DNA of 64,000 bases from Aphrocallistes beatrix (Eukaryota > Porifera > Hexactinellida > Sceptrulophora > Aphrocallistidae), in assembly GCA_963281255.1 (NCBI GenBank), contig OY725493.1:1053550-1117549 (forward strand), read 5' to 3'. The translations under genes were made by a program, and so were the position numbers. Below, in pieces: positions 11,353 to 21,206 of this stretch (within the stretch, counting starts at the first letter, position 1; each line of letters opens with the position of its first letter). The notes under the pieces are model-generated. The model saw only the letters and a list, made by a program, of their open reading frames with translations. It was not told the origin of the DNA and did no database searches.

Positions 11353-12128
11353 TAATTACAAACGAATAGTATACTTATATATGTATTAAATTAAATTTAT
11401 ACATTTTATCCCAAAGCATGTATAAATTGCACGCTCGAAGAACTCTTTTTTTATTATTTTTGACACAAATGTGCCTAAAATCCTATAATAATTATCATTC
11501 ACATTGCATTCAATTGTTGCTAATTATAGAATTATTCGAGATATTAATTAAACTTGATGAATTGTAGCCAGGATTACCAAGGTTTCTGGCGTATGCGGCG
11601 CACCTTATACCATAATAAGGAATGCATGGGCTAGCCGCATGAAATAATCAGAGGGATGGCTTAGGCATAATATATCCTCAAAAAGCTGGATGAGACCTTG
11701 GATATACCTATAATTATGGAGTATCATGTATCTTTTATTCCCAAGTTAATAAAACTATTCTTGGTAGCCTTGATATGATGAATTCGTGTATGTTATTTGA
11801 TATTTAGCACAAGATTAACATCCATAAAAATGAAGTCACTTTTAGATTGGATTTTCCAAATATTTCTAAATACATTGGCATTAATTATTCTGAGTAAATA
11901 AGTTGCAGAACACAGACTGAAACGAGTTATATCAAATGCAGTATGTATAGTATGTATGTACATATATATATATATTGTTAGGTACGTATTTGCATCTTGC
12001 TTGTGTCCCTATATAAATAGTAACTTATCTTAATAATAAACCTTGTTTGCAATTCTAGCCTTTGAAAGCTATATAGTCAATACTAATTACTGTAAAGTTG
12101 ATCTGATTATTAGCTTTCGTATGAAACA
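11353..12128. other. AT-rich intergenic region
   Basis: It separates the tetraspanin start from the zinc-repeat/PARP gene start, which point away from each other. A more GC-rich patch at about 11570-11700 stands out but has no frame, clamp or motif that I can name. A short TA run lies at about 11960-11975. Confidence 0.35.
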
Positions 12129-15100
12129 ATGAGAGATAAGTTTGGATTTTTTCGTGGCAAGTGTGGACCAGATTGTTTGTGTATAGAGTATAAGACTACC
12201 CCAGGAGGGTCAGCCAGGTGCACAGAGTGCAATCACACGCCAATTCAACACGAATCCCTTGGCATTGTAGCTGGTTGTAAGGAATGTAGTGAGTGTGAGC
12301 GTTTTGACCATAGTTATGGAGAATATGCATTTTGTGATTACTGTGAGTGTTCCATCCAAAAGCACTCTTCCGTTCCTCCTGAATCTCTACCTCCCAGCTA
12401 TGCCGTATCTACAGCATCCCCAGGTAACACGAGTACGAATATTTATATAACTAAAACTACGTCATTAATTGTCTCAATTTAATGTAGCTGAATCTCCCCA
12501 AAAAGTCGCAACTCCAATAGATAATTCTTATAAGCCACAGCTGCTTTCTATTCCTAACAACACTACTCAAATCCAGCAGCAGCCACAGCATGGGATGGGT
12601 CAGGTTGAGCCGATGGGAGCAAGTCGAATGGATACATTGAGTGAGATGAATCATCAGATATTCACTACGCCAATGGATCAAACGGGACAGATACATCCAA
12701 TGACTACGAACTATATAAACCCAACGAATCCAATGAATCCAATTACTCAAACGAACTATATAGACCCAATGAACTCAATGAACTCAATGAACCCAATGAC
12801 TCCAATGAACCCAATGACTCCAATGAACCCAATGAACCCAATGACTCCAATGAACCCAATGAACCCAATGACTCCAATGACTCCAATGAACCCAATGAAC
12901 CCAATGACTCCAATGACTCCAATGAACCCAATGAACCCAATGACTCCAATGAACTCAATGACTCAAATGAACCCAACGAATTATATGAATCCAATGAGTT
13001 CAATGAATTGTATGGCGAATGCGAAGAAATGCGCGATCCAGGAATGTCAAGAAGTAGCATTCTTCGACCCAACCACAGGAGGCACGCAGGAGTGTTGTTC
13101 TGTTCAGCACGCCATGGAGCATGAGAGAAGGAAGGCGATGGGGAGTGAGTGCAATCTCATATACGTACTGACACTATGCAAATAATCCTTATGAGTGTCC
13201 TATTAGGTAACATTATTAAGGGAGTCACGCACTGCCTGCTGCCGGGCTGTAGCAAGCACGTGTGGCCTTTCATGAACTACTGCAGCAAAACCCACGCAAA
13301 AGCAGGAATGGCTCAAGGCCTTCTCCGTAAGCTGGGATGGATGATCAACCTAGGATAATATTTTTCTACTCGATGGGATTTTGATTTTATCTATTTTGTT
13401 TAGCTCCGGATTCGAATGCGGGAAGTCGTCCACAGAAGGAGCAGTCAGAAGGAGTGTGTGCTCTGCCCGGATGCCAGAGACCTAGGTTGTTCGCTTAACA
13501 TTATTTTTAAAATGGCTTTAGTCCGAATGCAATACTAAGTATAATGGAATCGTTACGAATCTTACATGCATTATTCATTATCACTTACAGTGCCTTGTTG
13601 AACTTTCATTGTTTTATTCCAGTGATAGTGTACAGTGGTACAGTGGTACAGTGGGGACATAATTTTGTCCGTTGTAGAGAGATGTCCGCTTTTCGGAGTG
13701 TCCGTTTTGGAAGACTCCACTGCCATATGAAATTGTTAAAATAGTTTTAAAACAGTTGATGGTACTTGATACTTAAACTTAGGTTTGTGATTATTAGATT
13801 GAAATATACGAATTACTCAATCCTTCTTGAAGATTCCAGATTTAAAATTAGTTTTGTTCTGAAACATTGGCCTCCATTCTGAATAGCAAGGTGACTAAAT
13901 TTAATTAAATATACGTCTGTGTCTATCTATATTCAAACAAAGTGTAAGAGGCTCCACTCTGTTGAATGGAGCTAATATATGTTTTTAACAAACCATACAG
14001 TGTTTTTGTCCAAAATAGTAAACTAAATGTATACATATTTAAAACTATGACCGGACTAAAACATCGTTAATTCAATCCATACCAAACTTCCACTTTATTT
14101 ACTCAGACAAAGCCCCGGCAGCTCTACTTGCTGCGGTAGGGACTTGTAGTCTGCCCGGTCCTTCTTGTAGATCTTGCACTGCTGCAGGTGTCGGGATATC
14201 TCGGTCGAGATCCTCGCGTTACGGTGGTACTGCGGGAGTATACTCACCTTAGAGAAAGACCAACTCAGTCGACCCATTATCCAGCCTTCCTCGCTCTTTC
14301 CCCACTCTCCATTCACCAAACCGTTAGTGTACAATTTCTCGAAGCAGATTTCTCTCATGTGTTTGCTGGTCATGCTCAGATTCCGTAGAGAGAGTCCGTC
14401 TAGATTGTCCAGAATCATGCTCATCATTAAGTAAGGCAGTGAGCTCATTCGGTCGTAGTCCACCTCATAATTCTCCTGAGGTTCCCAGTCCACTACGAGA
14501 CCGCATATTTCCTGGTCAAACCTGAACGCTTGTCCCCTCTTATCGAACTCGATACACTGTGGTTGGTAGTGGCAGCCGTAGCGCCTCATGGGGCAGCTGT
14601 TCCCCTGGAGGTATTGTGGCAGGCTCAGGTGCGATTGTCTATGTTCTAGTGCTTCCTCCCTTCTGATGACGTGTTGACAGGTGACAAGAACCTCTGAGTC
14701 TCCCATCGTTACGTAATAGAACGTAGACCAGCATCCACAGTTACATCCATGGTTCTCTTGAATGCGAGATTCGATCTCATCGCGCTTAGGATTTTGTCCC
14801 AATTCCTTCTCGCAGAGGTTCATCTTGCACCCGAGTCTCCGCATCAGCGCGATGTCGTGGATGAGACAGTTGAAGAGGACCGGATCAGTCTCACTCGGGT
14901 CCAGGTATTTGAGAAGTTTGCCGTGCACTTGGAATAGCCTAAATCGCTGCATGTTACAGATGACCGTGTTAGCTGGGCACCTTTTTAAGTGGTTCGAAGT
15001 TTGCCCTCTCTTGATCCTAAGCGGACACCCGAGACATTTGATCGGGCAGTCCACTTCGGCTTCTGGACAGATCAGCTCCTTATGTTCTCTCTGCTTGCAC

Positions 15101-18100
15101 TCGTGCATCACACACCTACACTCGCACTGAATAACAGGACATGTCTTCTCAAGGCAATTGGCAGAGATGCAGTTATTACAGTGTTTGTTGCAGAAGTCCA
15201 TTGCCATATCTACTAATGAATAAATCCAGCTCTTAAAGCATTAGTACAGAAAGTGATTTTTATGCAAAAATAGTGTGGTGGTAAGATTATAACATGCAAT
15301 TAATGCATATTCAATGTAGGTGTCACAATGTTTTATTGTGAGCAAACTGCGCATACTGGCATATCTTTGTGTGATAAAGTAGAGATCATTTCATAACTTA
15401 AGAGAATACTTTCTCCTGAACATTATTAACAGTCTTAACTGGGACTATTGCTAACTCATGGTCTATTCGCGTTGGTTTTCAGCTCGGGGAGTTGATTGAG
15501 TCGGGTAGAGATGAGCTGGGAGAGCCTGTCCAGGTGGAGGGAAGTCTGCTTCAGCTCATCCATACACTTTCCAGTGATCTGTTGAGATTTGCCCAACTGA
15601 TCCCCGACCTGATCCGCTTTGTGGATTGCTCGCTGGTAAGTTGAGAGAATCGAAGTAGTCAGGTCTCTCCGCAGCTTCTTATTTACTTCACCGAGTTTCT
15701 TCTGCTGACTAGATTCAGAAAGTCTGGTCGTGTCCCCTCCCAGCGTTGCCCTATCCGCCTCTCCCACCCCTTCCATGAGACTGGTGAAGTTGGTACCTAT
15801 TGCAACAGAGCTGCTGACTAAGGAACAATTGTAATAGTTCGCTACGATTCTTACCTTTGACGCGGATGTTGGCTTCAGTATGCATTATTTCGGGGTCGTG
15901 ATATGCGTCTTCATCGTCAGTCTCGGACTCTTCTCCGTCCACTAGTTTCCCTTTCGCTGCCCCCTTCTTGTCCTGTAGCTTGTGGGAGCGCTTGGGAGTT
16001 TCTTCTGGGTCGCTCTCATCATCCTCGCCGCGAACAAGCGCCATAACTGATTTATAATCTACTTGCAAGTAACAAACTAACTTCATCATTCAGCTTCTTT
16101 TCAACACATTTTTGGACAGATTTGTAAAAAAAGTATTTCGTTAAATTTTGCTGTTTTACGGTGATCCTTTGCAAATATTTTGTTGACAATGGTTTAGATT
16201 TAGAACACTCAGTTCCTATGCAATTTAAGTTAATGAGAAACCTTTTTTCAACGATCCTGAATTGATATTTTTATTTTTGTTCATCATTATTGATAATGAA
16301 TCTACGTAATATGTTCTATGAAGATTGGTTTTATTTAACTCTTTTGATTTCACCTAGCTTTGCCTCGATGAGTTGTATGGTTGTAGAACAATACACTAGT
16401 GGCTGTTATGACTGATCCATGGCTAATGCTTAAAACTTTCTAGATACACTTGTCCACATGAACTGCAGCAAGGTGACCACATAATGAGATTGAGAAGAAC
16501 TGGCTTTGGCCGAGAAGGACGCGAGATAGAGCAACATGGGATATATGTTGGTGGTTTTAATGTAGGCGGCTGTTACATTCCAAACGCGGTTGCCACGTGC
16601 TCTCCTGGTCTGAATGAAAACCCAGTGTCTATAGTGACATTGGAAGAGTTTTCTAACAGTCAAAGCGTAACTCTGGTAAACCATCCTCCCGAAATAACTC
16701 AGCCTGCTCAACAGGTCGTAAAGAGTTGTACGGATCATGCCACGGGGCAGGTCTTGTTCGATGGAGCACAAGATGGAGGTTCCAATATAAGTAAAGATTT
16801 CGCGTTGCTTTGCAAGCTTGGAGTTCGTCTATTTGTTCAAGTGCCTAAACTCTATAAAGCAATACGAGCTAGGGATCTCTCATCCCTTAAAGACCCGATG
16901 CTGGGTATATATCCCATAGCTTGGGAATTCTATGAGCACTTTGTGAAGTCAGGACGATGTAAGGTCGCTTTTGCTACTCTAATAAACAAACTACAACAGT
17001 ACAAGAAGTTGATTCAGCATGGAGATTTGAAGAAAATAATGGCTGATATAGTCTCACAAATCTGCCCAACAATAAAAGCTATAACCAACGTAACCAACTA
17101 ATTCGAACTCACAGAACCACAGCTCTTTCATTCCTTTTATTTTGAGTAGATACATGGTGCTGCCTAGTATATACGCGTGGCTAGTTTTATTGTGTGAATC
17201 TTTCTAATGAATTTTGTAATTTACTCTTACTTTGTGTTCGACATACTTCAAGGAGGTCTTACGTTTACCTTTAAATTAATCTTGTTAATCATCAAAAATA
17301 CTTGAATATTTGTTTATTTGTTTTATTTTCTTTGGTATATTTTTGCATCAAAGTGGATATAACATAATCTATGATATTTGTCTTGTTATATCACAGTGAG
17401 GCTGCTCCGTAGAGAAACGCGTATACCAGAAATGTATCCAAGAGTTAATCTAAAGGAAAACCAATTACGTAATACCCATAGCGACTGCTATTCTTGATAC
17501 ATCATTGTCGACTCCTTTACCAGTAATGCAAAATGCCTTCTTCCGAAAATTGCACCGTTAAATACACACCAATATGATTCTAGTTCTCATATGTGATATC
17601 GCGTTCTGAGCTAGCTAACCCACTAGGTATCTTGATGATGGAGAAGAGCATCCTTTCTGCTCCAGGTCCCATGGTACGCAAGCGAAATCTCAGGGAATAT
17701 CCCCCGGTGAGTTCCTCTAAGTCAGCTAGTAATCTAACTGGATAAAGACAGCTGTTTATGTTTACTTCTGATTTGTTGTTCTTTTGCAGAGACTGTTGAG
17801 AAACCAGGAGATCGCTGTGCAATTCCTGGCTGCTGGAAGCCCAAGTTCGTAGATGGCGGAGTGACCCATTACTTCTGCTCCAAGTCTCACAAGAAGAAAG
17901 CTGAGTCGATGGGGTCGAAAAGTAAGTTGAGCTAACTCGGATAATACGCAGCTTATGTTAATAATGTGACTGTATATGTTAGTTGCTGTCGACCCGAATG
18001 CCAAGTGTGATCTGCCGAATTGTAACATGCCCAAAATAATTGATAATGGCCATCAGCAGGATTACTGCAGCAAGACACATGCGGATAAAGATGCGTCTAG

Positions 18101-20826
18101 GAGAGATGGTAAGTTCTGTACCAGTGTCTATTTTATTTGATGATAAGTTAATTTATGCACAAGTAATCAATCGACAATTTTCACCGTTTTACATGTCTGT
18201 CCTTTCAAAGTTATTTGAAGGAATACCATAGGTGTATACGTTTGATTTTGCAATTGTGCAGTTTCAGAGAAGGTCAGCAGAGTCACGTAAGCTCTATTAA
18301 AATTGATTAACTTAAGAGTTATTTCTCCATCTAGTGATAGTTGCTTATGCCATCTAGTTTTCAGGTGATTTGAGGTCCATTCGAATTTGGATGTTAGTAG
18401 AAAATGTCTATTATGCATATGTATTTGCAGCTGATATAAAATAACGCAAAAATCATGTTTGCTCAGGTAGACTATACATGAAATACTTGAACATTATACC
18501 AAACCATATTGAAACTGTGTCCCATTGGCCATAGTAACTCCTGTGTCCGCGCGTGAACATTCTACGATGATGATTGATGACGAGTACAAAAGCGATATCT
18601 CGCTAATGAGTACAATCGAGGCATTTGTCTGAGTAGAATCCTTCTGCTTTACCGACACAGAATTTGATGGTTAATTCTCTCGATTCATTTCATCCTACTG
18701 CAACCACAATTGTTAATCGATTGATTGCTTAATGCTTTGATTAGAAATTATTTCTTTGAATAAGTACACTCACAGCTTATTATGGTCGATTCTCGCGGTA
18801 ATATCAATATGGTTTTGAATTAGTGACACTTGAAAAGTTTTTGGAAAAGTCTCAGTCATGTCCAATGTTACTATCTAGGATTCTAGGTCAAGGGCAATTA
18901 TCTACTGAGGGATCAATACCAACTGATGTGTGTGAATTAGATTGAATTAGATTTGAAGGTCAAACTAATGAATATTTAGCATGTCTTTCAAAAAGAATAG
19001 ATCTAATTTTAAACCCGATTTTGGGATTCTACGTGCAGTTGACTCCGCTTAATCAGAACACATCAGAATTCATTATTTTGTCCCGATTAAGCGGAGTTCC
19101 CGATTAATCAATGAAATTTTATCATAGCTTCTATATTTTGAAAAAAAAATATATTGACAAATTTAGGACTAAGGGATATCCCCGAAATTGCAATAAATCT
19201 ATATTCCAATCTGGTTAGCTACAATTGTACATTACTGAGGATGAGTCTCCTGTCCCGAACCCTGCGAGTGCTGGGCACCGCGGGTGGAGTGTTGGTGAAT
19301 GTGTCAGACGCAGTTCTGGCTCGAGATGATAAACCCGAGAGGAACGATGAAGATGGAAAGAGAAAGAAAGCTTGCAGGGCTTGCACCGACTTCAAGACTT
19401 GGACTAGGAAGTATTCTGGAATCGGGGTTGGAGGGGCGAGCACTGTCATTAGTAGAGATAAAGGGAGAAGTGGGGGTGTAGAGTCTGTGGAAGGATGGCC
19501 GAGGGAGTGTCCGATAGACAGAATAGAGCTTGGTCAGTCGACCTGGAACTTCCTCCACACGATGGCAGCCTACTACCCCGTTCATCCTAGTCCGCAGCAG
19601 GAGAAGGAAATGGACGCCTTCCTCCGCACCTTTTCCTTCGTCTTCCCTTGCGAGGAGTGCTCTGAATATCTGAGGGAGTGGATGGCTGATAATCCCCCTG
19701 CCACCTCGTCCGCTGCCACACTCAGCCAGTGGCTGTGCAGGGCGCACAATGAAGTAAATTTAAGATTAGGAAAACCCGAGTTTAATTGCGGTGACCTGAA
19801 ACAGAGATGGAAGGATGGATGGGAAGATGGGTCTTGTAACTGATATCATTCGTTATGTTTAAGAAATGTTCTGTTCATAATTTGATATTCCCAGTCATAA
19901 TGATTATTAATGACAAATTGTATTTATTTATTTATTTAGATACAAGTTTCTAGCTGAACAATTACATTCTAAATCTGCTCTTTCTATTTGTAGCTACAAT
20001 TCTTACGGACAGAAAAGAAGTAGAAAAATGGTTGAAGACATTTGGTAACTTTAGAGTAACAGATATTAAAGAAAATCCTCATGCAAAACCTGGAGGCGAA
20101 CTCTTTAAGAAGTTTAAAGAGAAGTACAAATCTCTCCCGAAAGCTAACCGCCAAACTGCATTAGCATTTCATGGAACCGCTGCAATTAATATAGACAGCA
20201 TCTGTCAGAACGGATATGATGCTAGTTTGAGGAGTGGACAAGCGCATGGACCTGGAGAATATTTTGCTACAACTCCTGATGTATCGCTGGGCTATTGTAG
20301 AGGTAGTTTATTCAATTTACGGATATGATTAATCTGTTTCGAAGATCCACTGATGATCCGCATTTTAAGCCTATTGGAGAGGCTATCTTACACAATTAAA
20401 ATAACTACTTTTATCTCTAAATCATGTACAGTTGAAACCGTTTTTTTCTTACTATTTCTTGACAGGTTCAAACAATTAAAAAAAATTCGTAAGAAATAAC
20501 CGATGGAATTTCAGAATCTTAATTATGTAAAAAATTCCAAATCTATATTAATAGAATTTTTTACATAATTAAGATTCTGAAATAGTAAAAAAAACGATAA
20601 GTAAGGATAAACCGGAGTGAGAAAACCCGGTTTCGACTGCACTTCTATAATATAGTATTCTCTTCCCTTTTATTTACTGTTTTTACAACTTGTAGGAGGC
20701 AATAAGATGTTGCTGAATGAACTTCTGCTCGGTGTTCAGGGTCAGCACCATACTCGGTCTGGTAACATCATCGTGATGAAAGACCCAGCACATGATCTAC
20801 CCAGATATGTTCTCACCTTCCAATAA
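12129..20826 (+). CDS. Cys/His-repeat protein with C-terminal PARP-like ADP-ribosyltransferase domain
   Basis: Proposed exons: 12129-12423, 12488-13144, 13207-13326, 13404-13485, 17627-17706, 17790-17921, 17983-18108, 18535-18609 (least certain; skipping it keeps phase), 19994-20302, 20696-20826. This totals 669 codons. The N-terminus has two small Cys clusters (RCTECNHTPIQH, FCDYCECSIQKH). A low-complexity PMN/PMT run follows, then five repeats of the form C-x3/4-C...[FY]C-S-x2-H (CLLPGC..NYCSKTH, CAIPGC..YFCSKSH). The C-terminal domain has AFHGT, SGQAHGPGEYFA and LPRYVLTF, matching the NAD-binding His and Tyr of PARP folds. Similar Cys-repeat plus PARP proteins occur in fungi, from memory. 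Repeat 3 is split by a 4.1-kb intron holding three genes; GFER lies in a later intron. The alternative is two genes, ending near 13485 and starting near 17627. Confidence 0.62.
12765..12975 (+). repeat. In-frame 9-bp tandem repeat coding Pro-Met-Asn/Thr
   Basis: Units CCAATGAAC and CCAATGACT alternate about 20 times within exon 2 of the zinc-repeat/PARP gene and code for PMN and PMT tripeptides. The run is low-complexity and probably a flexible linker that varies in length. Confidence 0.9.
14095..15207 (-). CDS. FBXO30/FBXO40-like protein with TRAF-type zinc finger and F-box
   Basis: A single-exon ORF of 370 residues. The first 80 residues carry the TRAF-type cysteine/histidine pattern of FBXO30 and FBXO40 (HCNNCISANC..., CEC RCVMHECKQREHKELICPEA, then GCPLRIKR...HLKRCPANTVIC). 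A second Cys/His patch lies at about 148-215. Residues about 258-300 (SLPYLMMSMILDNLDGLSLR) fit an F-box, the SKP1-binding part of an SCF ubiquitin ligase. It is about half the length of the vertebrate proteins. It lies on the minus strand inside the proposed 4.1-kb intron of the zinc-repeat/PARP gene. Confidence 0.78.
   Translation of the reverse strand: MAMDFCNKHCNNCISANCLEKTCPVIQCECRCVMHECKQREHKELICPEAEVDCPIKCLGCPLRIKRGQTSNHLKRCPANTVICNMQRFRLFQVHGKLLKYLDPSETDPVLFNCLIHDIALMRRLGCKMNLCEKELGQNPKRDEIESRIQENHGCNCGCWSTFYYVTMGDSEVLVTCQHVIRREEALEHRQSHLSLPQYLQGNSCPMRRYGCHYQPQCIEFDKRGQAFRFDQEICGLVVDWEPQENYEVDYDRMSSLPYLMMSMILDNLDGLSLRNLSMTSKHMREICFEKLYTNGLVNGEWGKSEEGWIMGRLSWSFSKVSILPQYHRNARISTEISRHLQQCKIYKKDRADYKSLPQQVELPGLCLSK
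15456..16044 (-). CDS. BLOC1S3-like subunit of BLOC-1 (2 exons)
   Basis: Exons are 15855-16044 and 15456-15796 (minus), joined in phase 1, giving 176 residues. The N-terminal half is acidic with DGEESETDDED, like the ETDSE motifs of BLOC1S3. The C-terminal half is helical (KLGEVNKKLRRDLTTSILST, then QRAIHKADQVGDQLGKSQQI), fitting the LAESNARLDHDV..VYRRAGRDVA..L core of BLOC1S3. BLOC-1 sorts cargo to lysosome-related organelles. The identification is from pattern and length only; another small coiled-coil SNARE-like subunit is possible. An upstream in-frame ATG at 16089 would add 15 residues. It is nested on the minus strand in the host intron. Confidence 0.55.
16444..17101 (+). CDS. LRAT/NC-domain protein with apparent Cys-to-Ser change
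   Basis: The frame is open from a likely acceptor (TTTCTAG) at 16443 to the stop at 17101. The internal ATG at 16484 would cut into the domain, so an upstream exon with the true start is likely but not found. CPHELQQGDHI...EQHGIYVGG matches the LRAT/NC start (L..GDHI...HHGIYVG) with its catalytic His. Later, SNISKDFALLCKLG aligns with the NC motif N-C-E-D/H-F-A-x-x-C-K-T-G of the family. Here the nucleophile cysteine position reads Ser. Family members are thiol acyltransferases or phospholipases, so this copy may lack that activity. The C-terminal 75 residues are helical. It lies inside the proposed host intron, divergent from BLOC1S3-like. Confidence 0.65.
19035..19111. repeat. Short inverted repeat, pogo/Tigger-like MITE remnant
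   Basis: GACTCCGCTTAATC at about 19041 pairs with GATTAAGCGGAGTTC at about 19085, separated by about 30 bases. The ends (CAGTTGACTCCGCTTAATCA) resemble pogo/Tigger termini. It lies in the intron that also holds GFER. Confidence 0.5.
19241..19843 (+). CDS. GFER: FAD-linked sulfhydryl oxidase ALR/ERV1 (GFER)
   Basis: A single-exon ORF of 200 residues from the ATG at 19241 (MSLLSRTLRVLG); the frame extends 29 codons further upstream, but those residues look non-coding. ALR reoxidises MIA40/CHCHD4 in the mitochondrial intermembrane space. The order of motifs is that of animal ALR: KACRACTDFKTW, then CPIDRIELGQSTWNFLHTMA for FAD binding, the redox pair PCEEC, and the tail LGKPEFNCGDL...WKDGWEDGSCN. 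It appears to lie intact, on the same strand, in intron 8 of the zinc-repeat/PARP gene (18610-19993). Confidence 0.95.
   Translation: MSLLSRTLRVLGTAGGVLVNVSDAVLARDDKPERNDEDGKRKKACRACTDFKTWTRKYSGIGVGGASTVISRDKGRSGGVESVEGWPRECPIDRIELGQSTWNFLHTMAAYYPVHPSPQQEKEMDAFLRTFSFVFPCEECSEYLREWMADNPPATSSAATLSQWLCRAHNEVNLRLGKPEFNCGDLKQRWKDGWEDGSCN
20429..20639. mobile_element. MITE with nested perfect hairpin in the last intron of the PARP gene
   Basis: Ends CAGTTGAAACCG and CGGTTTCGACTG are imperfect inverted repeats. Inside, an almost perfect hairpin pairs TTTCAGAATCTTAATTATGT at about 20512 with its complement ending near 20583. No coding capacity is seen. The type is probably pogo/Tigger-like, judging by the CAGT ends. 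Confidence 0.65.
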
Positions 20827-21206
20827 TGCGCAGCGATTGTAAATATTAAATATTTTGAGAATTGATGTTTTTAGATGTGTGAAACTGTGAATTTTCTAGA
20901 GAACATGATAAGAACTCAGCTGAAACCTAGTTTTTTCTTTGATATAATCTAATTACTTTCACTATTAATGATTATCATATGCAGACTTTATATTCAGTGC
21001 TAAGCTATGTACTTTGTACGAGTTGCAACATTCTAAATGCAATTATATTTGGAAACTGTCCAATTAGCCAATTCGCACAAATGATAAAACATATCACGAG
21101 TCTGGAAGCTGATTCCGCAAATGAGGAAGTTCGTCAGTACAGTCGCTGCTATATAAGAGAGACACAGTAGACCGATTCTGAATGAAAATATCCGACTACG
21201 AATAAA
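20827..21206. other. Intergenic region before the annexin-like gene
   Basis: AT-rich, with no gene seen. It should hold the 3' end of the PARP gene and the promoter of the next gene. Confidence 0.35.

Noticed and set aside
11566-11700. Possible structured RNA or SINE
   Set aside because: It is more GC-rich than its surroundings, but I found no tRNA-like boxes, clear stem or repeat elsewhere in the window.
13544-13744. 66-residue ORF with hydrophobic start
   Set aside because: It lies in the proposed intron, has no family pattern and contains a short GGTACAGT repeat.
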